Under the pieces are notes generated by a model. The model ran no database searches and had not been told where the DNA came from. It worked only from the letters and a program-made list of their open reading frames with translations. From the NCBI GenBank assembly GCA_011503125.2, contig WWBZ02000010.1:248001-312000 (forward strand): a DNA stretch of 64,000 bases, read 5' to 3'. Positions within the stretch are counted from its first letter, which is position 1; each line of letters starts with the position of its first letter. This stretch comes from Botryosphaeria dothidea. Taxonomy: Eukaryota > Ascomycota > Dothideomycetes > Botryosphaeriales > Botryosphaeriaceae. This document shows, piece by piece, positions 42,666 to 54,315 of this stretch. A program made the position numbers and the translations under genes.

Positions 42666-45600
42666 ACATAGGCTCTCTCTCCATTATACAGTATAACGTC
42701 CATAAGAGCAAGGACAGGGTAATACTCCCGCTCTTCAAGGAAGTGGACCCAAAGATCCACCATATCCTAGCTATCCAGGAACCTTGGAGGAACCCGAGGG
42801 TCAAGACAACAGCAAGACACCCTGCCTACCATACAGTTTTTCCCCAGGAGGGAGTAGCAAGAACCTGCTTCTTTATAAGCAAGGCCATTAGCCCCGACTC
42901 CTGGCAAGCAACAGTCCATTCACCAGATCTCATCACACTATCCCTCATTACTAGGACATATACAATCTACATCCATAACTGCTACAATCCCCCGCCAGCC
43001 TCTCATACTAGTATAGCGCTAGAAACCCTATCTCTTCTACCGGAAGTTCTTAGAAAACCAGGGGAGCACATTCTCCTAGGGGACTTTAACCTCCACCATC
43101 CTATCTGGGGAGGTATAACCTCCCTAATACACTACACCCTAGCGGATAACCTGATTAAGATAGCTACCGCAGCTAATCTTAACCTAGCCCTTCTAAGGGG
43201 CACTATTACTAGACGAGATAGTAGTAGCGAGAGTACTCTAGACCTTGTCTTTATATCACGGTGGCTAGAGGAGAGAATCCTTAGCTATAGAGTTAGCTAG
43301 GAGCTCGAATCATCCTCTGACCACCTACCTATCCTTACTACACTTGATTTTTCTCCTACCCCCGCAGAACTACGCCCCCTAAGGCCCTAGTGGAAGAAAG
43401 CAGACTGGAAGAGAACTAATAATATGCTCTAATTAAAGCTCGAACACCTTAAAGCAACCCCTCTTAACACTAAAGCAGACCTAGATTACTTTACTACACT
43501 ACTCCAGGAGGCCATCCAAAGGACAATCCAGGAGACCATCCCAGTAGCGAGACCCTCGCCCTGGGCCTCTATATAATAGACAAAGGAGTGTTCGGACCTA
43601 GTGCACTAGGCTAGAGCAGCTAGAAGGAAGTGGACGGCCATAGGGAGGGAGGAGGACTGGGTAGTATACCAAACTATTGCTAATAGCAAGAAGAGGCAGA
43701 TTAGAAGAGATAGAACAAAAGCATGGCGCAGAACAGTAGCTGAGATTACTTCGGACCCATCTACACTCTGGAAGCTCTCAAAGTAGGCAAGAACAAGGGC
43801 ACTGGAACCTCTAGCCCTACCTTAGTTCCCACCCCTCTAGGGAGCAGATGAACAACTACATTACGATAACCAGTCCAAGGCAGAAATCCTTACTAACCAG
43901 TTCTTCCCACCTCCCAGGGCCACCGACCTCTTAGATCTGGATGGGTGTATATACCCAGTGCTAGTAGAGATTCCCCAAGACCTTACTGAAGAGCAGGTCC
44001 TCCATACCATTAAGAAGCTTCCCCCAGACAAGGCACCAGGCCCAGACAAGATCACCAACAGGTTCCTAAAGCAATGCGCTGAGACACTAAGGGGACCCCT
44101 CACCAGGCTCTTCTAGGGATGCCTCGCACTTGGATACCACCCTAGGCAGTTCAAAAGCTCTATTACCGTAGTCCTTAGGAAACCACAGAGGGACGACTAT
44201 ACCAAAGCCAAGTTATTTAGGCCGATTGCTTTACTTAATACGCTAGGGAAGCTACTTGAGAGGATTATAGCAGATAGAATCTCCCAGGCTACTGAAGCAT
44301 ACGGCCTGCTCCCTAATATATAGATGGGAGCTAGGAGAAACAGATCCGCAGTAGCAGCTCTTGACCTGCTTACAGAACAGATCCATACTATCTAGGCATA
44401 AGACCTAGGGCTAGTGGCTTCAGTCCTTAGCCTGGATATCTCGGGAGCATATGACCACGTATCTTATAGAAGGCTTCTCTACAATATGAGGATGGCAAAA
44501 CTCCCAGAATGGGTAGAAAGATTCACCCGATCCTTTCTACAGGACCGTACTACTCAGCTATCCTTCGGAGACTTCACCAGTCCACCAATCTAGACCTTAA
44601 CCGGGATTCCCTAGGGATCCTCACTATCGCCGATACTCTACCTATTCTTTGTATCTAACCTACTTACATAGCTACGCAGGGGTAATACCTTCCCCCTTAG
44701 ATTCGTCGATGATACTAATATTCTAACCTTTAGTAGATCTATAGAATAGAACTATAGGACACTAGAGGGAGCATATTAAATTTGCGAGCACTGGGCAGCT
44801 ACCCACGGGTCAGCTTTCTCGCCCGACAAGTATCACCTCATTTATTTTACAAGGAAACTAAGGAGATTTAATATGGCAGTAGGGATCCGTATCCCTGGAT
44901 TTGCTGGATGCCCAGAGCCTACAATTAAGATTCTAGGAGTCCACGTAGACAACAAGCTCAGATGGGGACCCTATATTAGGGAAACAGGAGCTAAGGTAAT
45001 CAAATAGTACACATCTCTCTCTAGACTCGCGGCGTCTACCTAGGGAGCCTTATTTACTAAAGCCCGTCATATCTATGCGGCCGTGGTAAGGCCAGTCCTC
45101 ACCTACGGCTGTGGGGTATGGCATACCCTAGAGGGAATCCCAGGGTGGAGAAAAACAACCATCCAGCCACTAAAGAAGATCCAAAACCAGTGCCTACGCA
45201 CCATCTCAGGGGCGTATAAGTTAACCAGCATACAAACCTTAGAGCATGAGACAGGGATTCCCCCACTCTCACTACACCTGGACGAACTAGCACTAGCCTA
45301 GGCTATTAGAGCTAGGGATGGCCCAGTCGCGACAGTAGTAGAGGAAACTTGCCAGAGTATTAAATAGATAGCTCGGGCTACTCTAAGTACTAGAGGCGCT
45401 ACTAGCCCTGCTAGAAGAACCCTGCTTAGAAAAAAGGCAAACTCACTTCTCAACTACTACCCCTCTACCTACTAGAGTCTCCCGGAGCGAACGAAGCTAC
45501 GCATAGCATATAGGAATAAGTGGAAGGAGAGATGGATAAAGTCTACTAGCCAGGGAAGATAAGATAAGCTAGTAGCCCAAAGCATATAGTAGAACCCAAA

Positions 45601-46110
45601 AATTAGACAAATCCACAGCGAACTATCTAAGCCACAGAGCACACTCGCCACCCTACTACGTACAGAGCATATTAGACTAGAGGACTTCCTCTCAAGGCGC
45701 AGGGTGCCAGGGCACCCTAGTCCTGCCTGTCCATGCGGCTGGCATAGACAAACCCCAAAGCATATCCTCCTCTTCTGCCCCTACTTCCAACAGGGCAGGG
45801 CACAGATGCTCTAAAGGGTAGGGACCACGGACTACTACTCCCTCCTCTTAATAAAGAAGGGGATCAAAGCAGTAATAGACTGGTTCTTACGCCTAGGGCT
45901 GCTCAAGCAATTTAGCCTGGCAAGGGAACTAATATAGGAAGATAACCAGGAAGAGGAACTAGGAGGACAACCAGGACCACCAGGACCACTAGGACCCGGA
46001 TAACTACGAGGATAAGGACTGAAGAGATAGGTCTAGCAGGTGAATGTAGGGCTGCCACAGCAGCCGCTACTGGTAAGAAGGAAAAACAAGAACTAGTATA
46101 GGATAGCATG
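42659..46110 (+). pseudogene. LINE ORF2 (AP endonuclease and reverse transcriptase), interrupted
   Basis: APE-type endonuclease at 42660-43340 (IQYNVHKSKD, AIQEPWRN, LLGDFNLHHPIWGG, SSDHLPIL). Reverse transcriptase at about 43980-45000 (KAPGPDKITNRFLKQ, FRPIALLNTLGKLLERII, LSLDISGAYDHVSYRRLL, LRFVDDTNILTFS). The C-terminus has a Cys/His knuckle near 45735-45785 (CPCGWHRQTPKHILLFC). No RNase H domain is evident. Over 25 in-frame stops, nearly all TAG. Confidence 0.88.
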
Positions 46111-46260
46111 CCCAGAGAGAGAGGAGGGGTTTTTGCCAGGCGAAAAGGTTTTCCCCCTCGTGTAAAATAACTACAGATAGCCAGCCCCGCATGGACCCGT
46201 AAGGGAACTATATCGGGAAGAAATGAATTTATCTATCTATCTATCTATAGTTTAGTTCGA

Positions 46261-47942
46261 TTTTATAGTAAAGAGGTATAAGGTTATGTCAACCAGAATC
46301 CCCTTATTTCTCAGGCAGCACTTGTCGTTTAGTTCATCAGTTAATACAATCTCTCGAAGATTCTACCGGAGAAAAGAAGGGCATCAATTTGCCACTGTTC
46401 ATGCCTAATACCCTCGGATATCCCTTCCTCAGATACACTCATTTCCTCGGTTATATTAGTTCAGATCTATGTATTTAAGGACATTCATTCTCCTTCACTA
46501 GGAAGGACAGGCAGAAGTACACAGTCAGAAATTCAGCTCTCTCTTCTGACCTCACATAGTTCAGGGCCTGAGGCCCCCACAGTTCGACAGTTTATAATTA
46601 GCACGCCAATAGACATACCTTAGCTTAGCCTATAAGGCTTTGTTTACTTCTCTTAATTCTCTTTATTCATTTATATCTCTAAGATGACCGGTAGATTAGC
46701 TCTTATAGCTCGCTTAATAAGTAGAGGTTAGCAGTTGGGTATATTAACCCCTGTCTACTTTCTCTTCAATTGATTATCCTTTCGCACCACCTTCTATTAG
46801 ATTAGAAAGAAAGTAGATTCTATCTATCTTATGAGAGGAAGGTAGTAGTAGTGGTGGCATTAACGTCTATCTATACTAACTTTACAGCTAGTTTGCCTCC
46901 CATAGGACTTTGTAAGGCTTCTGAGGCCTACTACAGTCCTGATGGTGCGAGCCGCCTGCGAGCAGCGGTCGGACAGTATACGAGGCCCGTGCTAGTCACA
47001 CGACCCTCGCTTAGCTAGATACTATCGTTCGGCCCACTATCGGCTTACTTCGAATCCTTTCGAATCCTTAAGGATTCGTCTGTCAATTAAGCAAGACCTT
47101 ATGTGCCATCACTGAACTCCCTGTTCCCTTCCAGTCCTCACAGATACTACTCTGAGGGTGTGCTAACGGGCCGCAATATTAGCGCATTAAAACTCCTGCG
47201 CCGTAGGAGATGCTAGCGGCAGAATTTTAATATTCCTTTGACCGCCTACGCACAGGCTTGATTTAAAAAGCAGCCAGCCTAATAAGAGACCAACTGATAG
47301 GTATTAGGGCTATTTAACATAAAGCATAGGTCTTAGAACCCTAAGCATACATCGCCGTTAGACCCAACAGTAGTCATTTTTCGCCTTATAAGACCTACAC
47401 GAAACAAGCGGAAGCCATAGAGCATTTAGGGTATAATTATACAAAGGAAATCTGCGTCTGATTCAGACTCCTACTATTTTTAAGGCAAGCGTTTTACTTA
47501 AACTCTAACGGTAGTACTAAGACAGTGTCGCGAATAACGGAAAAAGGAATTCTAATAAAGGGATTAAAATAGGCGAAACATCGTGTTTAACACAGTCACA
47601 GTTTAAAATATAAAGTTATAGTCTAGTCCATCTGATCTAGAATAGAATAACAAAGAATGGTTCAAGTGATCGAGGCAGCTGAGACTGACCTTAAAACATT
47701 ATTTAGATACACACTCTTACCTCTTATATATTTGTCGTTATGCGCAGCATTCTTCCAGGTATTCGACCAAAAAGTTCTCCAGCTACAACTACATTACCAG
47801 TACAACAGCAGCAACAAAAGTACCATTAGTACCATTACGACTACATCTACAATCACTCGCGGCCACTAGAATAACTTCCGCTAGAGAGCGTAGTAACTAC
47901 CGTTATAGAAAAACAGCAACGTCAACTTTCTACAGCACCAAA
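46261..47942. other. LTR debris upstream of module copy 2
   Basis: No gene. 46484-46600 (ctccttcactaggaaggaca, ggcagaag, ttctgacctcac, gggcctgaggcccccacag) recurs inverted at 51379-51474. 46863-46915 (ttaacgtctatctatactaac, tgcctcccatagg) recurs directly at 51489-51540. The ORF 47657-47869 lies in the leader of the coiled-coil gene and is not convincing. Confidence 0.55.
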
Positions 47943-48971
47943 ATGTCGACTCAACGTACTACTTCCACCAATTCGCATAGGGATGATAGCGAAGCCGAAC
48001 TACTCTAGGCGCTTACAGCCGAGAGAGACAGGGCGCTCCAGGCACTTGCAGCCGAGAAAGAAAAAGGAATCCAGAACTACAGGCTTTCCCTTGACTTAGT
48101 AACTTCACTAAGATCGGAACTCAATAGAACGCAGAATGCACTTCATAATGCGAATGAAGAAATTCGTACGCTACAGCAGGCTAGGCAGCACGTAGTAGTA
48201 GGCGAGCACGACATCGTTCGTAATCGACTTATGCTCTTTTAGAACAAGTGGAGCCGTTACACAGGCAATACATCGTCTCCGCCAAGACTAGCAAATCTAC
48301 AGACCGGACCAGCTACAGAGAATAGGCTGCAAGAGCTATAGGATACAATTATACAGCATATGGTAGTAGAGCGCCAGGGTATACAGGCAACACTCCAGAC
48401 GACACAAGCAGAACTACGGGAGTCGCAAGTAGAACTACGGGATGCACAAGCAGGACTCCGGGAGATGCAAGCAGCGCTACAAGAGACAAAAGCGACACTA
48501 GCAAAGACACAAGAATCGGAGAAGCAGGTCACATTAGAGCTTACTCGGATTGAGGGACACCTACAGCACCAGAGTTAGTCTTGCCATGCCCAGCTCTAGC
48601 ACCGGAACGACTATCTAGCGCAGTAGATTGTTAATATCGAAACATAGTACCGCCAGTCCAACTCCCGGTGCGGGGAATTTGAGGAGATGGTTACAGCTCT
48701 TACCTGCTTGGCTATTCGCCAGGCGCTGCTTCTAAGTGCGCGGGCCCGAGAAGCTAACAAATTTGTCCGAGTATTAAATTCCGCAGGAACATGTAGTGAC
48801 CTCTTGTCACTTGGAAATTGGTTAGAGCGCCTATTTGGTGTAGACTGGATAGTTCAGGCACTAAGGGATAGATCTCCTAGTGATGTTATAACGACGGGAG
48901 ACATCATGGCGATAAGGGAAGAAATTGACCGATACTTGTGTACAACAGGCGGCAAGGAAAAAGGATTTTGA
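47943..48971 (+). pseudogene. Coiled-coil protein, module copy 2 (degenerate)
   Basis: The frame starts MSTQRTTSTNSHRDDSEAELL and is collinear with 32535-33350: EKEKGIQNYRLSLDLVTS, a longer set of tandem heptad-like units (TQAELRESQVELRDAQAGLRE), the block SCHAQL-stop-HRNDYLAQ, then a globular C-terminus to 48971 (LGNWLERLFGVDWIVQALRD). About seven TAG codons replace mostly Gln, so it is inactivated by RIP-type changes. The coiled coil is longer than in copy 1. The last 95 codons remain open. Confidence 0.75.
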
Positions 48972-49179
48972 AGGCATGTCGGCTGGGACTATTACGGAGC
49001 AGCTTCTATAGGTTAAAGATGGGTAGGGTAACCCCGACGAGGATCGTTGGAGAACAGGACAGACTTTGAAGTTACGTAACCACCACACTTAGTAAGACCT
49101 ACCCGCTCAGAATGCCAAGGCCTCCTGAGCAACGGGGAGCAATTGAGGTGCTCAATGTAACAGATGAAAATAAGCCGCC

Positions 49180-49320
49180 TATACTCACTAAGTGTACTAG
49201 ATTGTACGAGCTTTTCTCATTTATACAAATCACACTTGTTAGATAGTATTTTGACCTTCATGGTCAACTTTTTACTTAATTCTTACCTCATTACCTTATG
49301 CGAACCTCCCCTACCTACTG
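49180..49320 (+). repeat. LTR-like promoter patch
   Basis: acacttgttagatagtattttgaccttcat matches acactcattagatagtacttcgacctttgt at 17831-17860. Borders not defined. Confidence 0.4.
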
Positions 49321-49547
49321 CAATAGACCCCAGAAAACCTAAACTACCCGACGAGAAGCCTTACCTCCCATAGAAAGAGTATCGGCGTAATATTTACAAC
49401 TTTTAAACTAGTAGGGCCCAGGCAGCTCCTTACATAACCTTCTTAGTAGGGTTCCTGTTAGAGTTTTTATGATTCGAATGATCAATTAATGAGTGGCATG
49501 AGGAGCAGAGGGGTTTAGGACCGGCCCTTAAGACTCCTATGTGTGAC

Positions 49548-49801
49548 TGTCACGGTTTGAACCCTGAAGATGCCTTGGATGGATCCTGCGGCGAGACCCT
49601 GGGGCGAGACCCTGCGTTAAGAGAATCCTGAAACTCAATAAGAAAACCCTGCAACTCACTCGTGGGATAAAGGGACGTAGAAGAATATATAAGCAGCGTG
49701 ATCTTGCTTAATTCCTGTTTTCCTTTTCTCTTTAGCTTACACTTCTCGTAGATAGTAATGCCACCACATTTCCGCAAGTGCACCGGATGCAAACCATCAC
49801 A
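49548..49801 (+). repeat. Solo LTR with perfect target duplication, inside module copy 2
   Basis: 254-bp unit TGTCACGGTTTGAACC...AACCATCACA flanked by identical gtgac at 49543-49547 and 49802-49806. It contains AGAATATATAAGC as a TATA box. It lies between the coiled-coil and RING genes and accounts for part of their wider spacing here (966 bp against 67 bp in copy 1). Confidence 0.92.
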
Positions 49802-49936
49802 GTGACTAGCTAAGCGACTGTTACACTAAAAACATGGTATTCTAATAGTTCCTTACCTATAGGCACGTTTGTTCCTCTACTTCCTCTTGCTACCTGTCTC
49901 TAGAGAGTACGTTCGTAACACCTCTTCCTCTAAACT

Positions 49937-50704
49937 CTATTCTCCTGATCTAAGCCTATACGCTTCTTTTACTATCCGGCCCCGTCTCTCTATAGCAGTA
50001 CAGGCCATCATCCAAGCACCAAGCTCGGTAATAGGCAACCAGGCTGGCGGCTGTCCAGGTGCGATATAAGGTATTGGGTGGACCTCGCTCGGATAGTTCT
50101 CCTCACGGTTAGCTATTGCTCCGTAGATAGTCATCCAAGATGGCTCGTCAATTGCCTCCCTACGCCTCTTCATTATATAGTGGATTTTAGCAAGCAAGGC
50201 TCGGTTCTTTACTCGATTAATATCCGTGTTACTCTGCGCAGCATACCAAGCGCCAATTTCCGTTATAGATATAATCTCAGGAAGTGGATTATCGTTAGGT
50301 AGTAGCGAAGTTACGTCGGTATTATCGATACTACTGTAGACTTGCGTCCACCACCAAAGAACCTCTGCTCGATTCATTACGCCATGTCTAAACGGAGTAG
50401 GCATATACGCGCTCTCATCTAGGAACAGTTCTTCCCTGCACATTGGACAGTAGCGCCGGTATTTAGCATAACGATCCGTTATCGAGAACCATTGAAGAAT
50501 GCAGTTGTGATGGAAATAATGCTTGACGGTGCTATTACAAGCAGGAACAATGTCGGTAGATGTAGCCATCGACTCAGTACAGATAGGGCAGGCTAAGGAG
50601 CTATAAGTGTCTCCGTCGTTGGTTGCTTGTCGTAGATGCTCTAGCTCCTCTGGAGAGAGGGGACGGGGTTGAAGCGATTCAAGATATTCCGTACGAGAGC
50701 TCAT
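49937..50704 (-). CDS. RING-H2 finger protein, module copy 2
   Basis: 255 codons without a stop, collinear with the 33418-34188 protein: MSSRTEYLESLQ start, RING-H2 finger CPICTES / ACNSTVKHYFHHNCILQWF / CPMCREEL, the YMPTPFRHGV block, and two GAW motifs (SITEIGAWYAAQ, PITELGAWMMAC). All eight metal ligands are kept. While the neighbouring coiled-coil copy is full of stops, this frame is clean, which suggests selection or a lucky escape. It differs from copy 1 at many positions, so the duplication is not recent. Predicted E3 ligase; target unknown. Confidence 0.75.
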   Translation of the reverse strand: MSSRTEYLESLQPRPLSPEELEHLRQATNDGDTYSSLACPICTESMATSTDIVPACNSTVKHYFHHNCILQWFSITDRYAKYRRYCPMCREELFLDESAYMPTPFRHGVMNRAEVLWWWTQVYSSIDNTDVTSLLPNDNPLPEIISITEIGAWYAAQSNTDINRVKNRALLAKIHYIMKRRREAIDEPSWMTIYGAIANREENYPSEVHPIPYIAPGQPPAWLPITELGAWMMACTAIERRGRIVKEAYRLRSGE

Positions 50705-51555
50705 TATGCTACGGTATATCTTAATACAGTCGGGAGGGTTTTTTTAAATTTTCGCTTTTTCGAAAAGATAAATGTAAGCCATAGTAGAAAATCTGTGTGT
50801 TCGATATTTTTAACGGGATAAGAATCCTGAGTTGTCTCTGAAGATAGATATAGAAGCACTTTGCGTACTTATATAGCTATATAATTCCTTTCGCTACTAT
50901 TGTAAGTAAAATTGTACTATATTCTCTTTGTATTCATCACGCTCCTACAAAGCTAGATAAGTTGGTCTTTAACCATTTCCCTAAAAATAGTTTCCATTAA
51001 TACTGCCTTTATAAGAAACCTATTTGCTCTTTGTTTCGTATACAATGCTTTCAAAAGTATACATATTTTATCAAAGAAATAATGCAGCTTTCAGGACCGT
51101 TATTTTTGAAATCTTCTAGAGGATCCTGTTTTTAGTGTTAGTACTAGGAATGTGTCTAGTATCACTTTTTGGCATCTTATCCCTCAAGATCGGCTAGTCG
51201 GACTTCTTTTGAAAGGGTGGCGCAAATGTTGTAAATGCTGGCGTTCTACAAAAAGTGTTTGCTATAAGTCAATGCGGTAATGGGGATAGAGTTGTGTAGA
51301 AGAACGAAAGTTAAGAAATAGTCATGGTGAAGGGATGAGGCTTAAGGAAGGGAAGGAAGAGCGAAATGATTAGATAATGTCAAACTGTGGGTGGGGCTCA
51401 GGCCCGAGCTGGTGAGGTCAGAAGAGAAGAATTGAATTTCTGTCTGCGTGTTTCTGCCTGTCCTTCCTAGTGAAGGAGATGATGATGATATTAACGTCTA
51501 TCTGTACTAACTTTATAGCCAGTCTGCCTCCCATAGGGTTTATTGACGGGTAGAG
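50705..51555. other. Right flank of module copy 2 with inverted/direct repeats
   Basis: The first 350 bp are related to 34189-34520. 51379-51474 is the inverted partner of 46484-46600, and 51489-51540 the direct partner of 46863-46915. No gene. Confidence 0.5.
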
Positions 51556-52165
51556 TAGCCACCTTTTCGCTGGATAAATCAGATCCTCCGCTTCCTGCCC
51601 AGTTTTTATTGCAAGTCCTACTATGCAGCCGCCTTGTTGGCCGTCCCCAGCACTCCGCGGTTTAGATTCGCGGCTTAATCCATTTGCGGTGCCTCGCTTC
51701 CGCCCCAGAATACCTCTGTTGATTCAACAAGGCTTTGGAACAGAAACCACCCCGTCTGTCCGAGGAGGCCCTTAAGCTTCTCTGCCCTCGTCGCGACTCC
51801 CGGATACTCCCAGCCGGCTGCTATTGCGCTTTCTCAGCGCCGCATTTACAGGCAAGTTTTGCCCTTTCATGCTTAAGGCGTCTATGATATTCGGCGAAAT
51901 CCCCGTATCCCGTTCTTTCGGCTAGTAGCCGATGCAGCGTCTGCCTTGGCAGTGCTAGTTCAGGGTTCCTTCCTTTTCTTATCTTGAGGCCTAGGTGCCG
52001 GTATGTTGGTGTTTGGTGCTCCTCCCACCAAGCCTCGTAGATACGCGACCTCTCCTCCCTATTCCTCCGCCTTGTCCAGGATACCGATGCCGGCCCTTGT
52101 TCATCGTTTGGTAGGTCGATGGCTGCCTTCGCTAGCTGATCGGCCTCCTCGTTTCCCGTGATTCA
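51556..52165 (-). mobile_element. LINE fragment, RNase H and C-terminal part
   Basis: On the minus strand, TGNEEADQLAKAAIDLPNDE is the end of a LINE-encoded RNase H. It is followed by ERSRIYEAWWEEHQTPTYRH, LALPRQTLHRLLAERTGYGD and KLACKCGAE, a Cys knuckle typical of fungal Tad-like elements with RNase H. Later parts have TAG stops. The 5' end is cut at 52165. This is a different LINE family from A and B. Confidence 0.75.
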
Positions 52166-52895
52166 TTTCCACGTGCGCATCAGCCGGCACGCCGACGCGC
52201 TACGCTTGTGGGAGTCCGCCCTCGCACCTAATAGCTGCCTCGTTGTCAAAGGGCCCTTCTGTCCTGATCCGCGCACGGGCTTACCGGCGCATCCTACTGC
52301 CATCAATGTGACTTTGCAACCAATGCATATGTGCGGTGAGAAGACTTGGGCTTGGGGACGCGGTTGGCTGGCGATGACGGAGGCAGGGAACATTCCGGCG
52401 AGAATGCAAGTGGCGATAGGGCGACGGTGCCAGCGGACGAGCGCGATAGGTTGTTAGGTGACGGTGTCGAAGAAGGCGAACGAGTCGGCGTTCACGAGGG
52501 GATGAAGAGGGCGGCGGGCAGGAGGCTAACTAGGCGGTAGAGCTTGTCGATGGCGGGCAGGACGAGATGGTTGCGGTAGAACTGGGCGTGGCCCTGCGAG
52601 GTCGGTAGGATCGGCCGGCATCAACGATTCACGCGTACACGGCGGAGGCGAGGACGAAGCCATACGAGGCGCTGGATAGGGTGAAGCCGACGCTAGTTAG
52701 CGGTGGGTAGCGGGAGGTAAGTGCGGAGCTGCGGGCATGGGAACGTTTGAGGGCTCAGGCGCGTCGACTCGGTGTATGCCCATGCACCCGCCACCTGCAA
52801 CGACGTTCCTCGCTTAGCCGTAAGCTCCCGCGTAGAGAGCAGCCGGACTCGCAGGCCAAAGCCGATAGTACTTAGCGGCAAGTTATATAAGAACA
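52166..52895 (-). pseudogene. Decayed GC-rich coding remnant, unrecognised
   Basis: GC-rich sequence with several overlapping minus-strand ORF pieces (52393-52163: MFPASVIASQPRPQAQVF) broken by stops and shifts. 52316-52393 repeats 15055-15138. No family can be named. Confidence 0.3.
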
Positions 52896-52909
52896 AAGTA
52901 GTGCTGTGT

Positions 52910-53200
52910 TCAAAATTCTATTAGGTAGCATAATACATTGTTGGGAGTATACACTAGAGGGCGGGCTGACGGGAAGAGTAACTGGGCTGAGGCGAAGCAC
53001 CCAACGGCAAGGATCTCATACACGGTCGGAATGTAATTTATTGCAGCGATGGCAGTAGACACAGCCTGATCGGGTTTCCCCCGCATGTGCAAGGCGGAAA
53101 ACCACTCGTCTTTCGCTCGCACCAACTGGTTTTCAGCTCTTACGCATGTCGTACAATCGTGGCCATCGAGGACTCGAGTCATGCACTCTTTCCAGAACAC
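52910..53200 (-). other. Small ORF of unknown status (96 codons)
   Basis: A 96-codon frame starting MFWKECMTRVLDGHDC with several Cys and a C-terminal hydrophobic part (YEILAVGCFASAQLLF). Nothing is recognised and there is no promoter or neighbour support. Confidence 0.25.
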
Positions 53201-54315
53201 CGCTTAGCCCCACGAGGTAGAGACGCCACGGATTTCGGCTGATAATCATCAAAACTAAGTGGCCTGCAATTATTTTACACAATAATTAACTCGAGTCGTG
53301 TACTCTCCCTTCAAGAAGCGCTTAGCCATAGAAGGTATAGACGCCGAGGCAGCCACGACAGCGGCTCATTATAAGGTCGAGTGCTCTCCGATGATGTAGC
53401 ACAATAACGTCATTAAGATTGGGGCTGCTTACGGATCAGGCAGCATGGGAGTAAGCCAGGGATTCGGCGTCATTTTGTGGCTGCATGCGCATTAATGTGT
53501 TTCAATTGCATTCGCCAGCCTTGTAGCCTATTAAGGTTGTCGACACTCACAGCTTAGGGTAGGAATTGGATTGCCTAAGGATGAGATAGCGATAATGGGG
53601 GCTCTCAAGCGCGTGCAACACGTTCTTAAGCAGTAGAACGCCATTTAATAGATCTATCACGTCATATGGTATATTCTGGAGCGCGAAGCGGAGCTCGACC
53701 GTCACAGCCTCAGTCCCTTTGCGGAGAGCCTATTCCGTCATCAAAGAGCCTTACAATGGCGATCCGATCCATAATAGGAGTAATCCCGGAACTAAGACGA
53801 GTCACATCGTGGGCGCAATACTGGAGTAGCTAGGGTGGAGAAACAGCACAGGTATGGCTTACGCGGCGTGCAGTAGAGCATAACAAGGCGTGCAGTAGCA
53901 GGCAGGATGAAACACGCATCGATGACTGGCCGCTCAACGTGATGCATGGGATGATCGAGTGAAGTGCAGACTCTGAGAAGACCAGATACCTAGTTTACAC
54001 CTATCTCCTACAGCTAAGAAAGTTGATTGTTAGTTCGTCAGCGAGTTAGCCATAAGGCTGGCCCACTCCAGCGGTAAGAGCAATTATTACCTTGCAAAAA
54101 CTAGTCGAGCGCAACGTCTTACAAAAGCAGCAGTATCACCGTCCTAATCGCGCTAGCGAAAGCGCTGACGGGCGACATAGTCTGCACGGCGCAAGCAAAT
54201 GCGCCTGCCTGCGTCACGGCTGGAAGGCTCAGCCAATAGGTCTATTCTTGATTATTAGCCCTGCCCCGCTCGCTCCCTCTCAGCAAACTCGTTCAACCCA
54301 CCAGTCGTGTACACC
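53201..54315. other. Unassigned spacer and NLR upstream region
   Basis: No gene. Two diverged copies of a 60-bp segment (gactcgagtcatgcactct...cttagcc...gtagagacgcc at 53170-53230 and actcgagtcgtgtactct...cttagcc...tatagacgcc at 53290-53346) lie about 120 bp apart. Confidence 0.45.

Larger units (their letters stand above)
41097..46249 (+). mobile_element. Near full-length Tad-like LINE (family B), RIP-degraded
   Basis: About 5.15 kb with ORF1 starting only some 10 bp from the 5' border, ORF2 with endonuclease and RT, a 3' UTR shared with 39131-41084, and an (ATCT)n tail at about 46229-46248. The sequence tatagtttagttcga occurs just before (41082-41096) and just after (46246-46260), a target-site duplication of 12-15 bp. 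It therefore inserted immediately downstream of the tail of the truncated sister copy. Dozens of TAG/TAA codons replace Gln/Trp, so it is dead. Confidence 0.9.
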
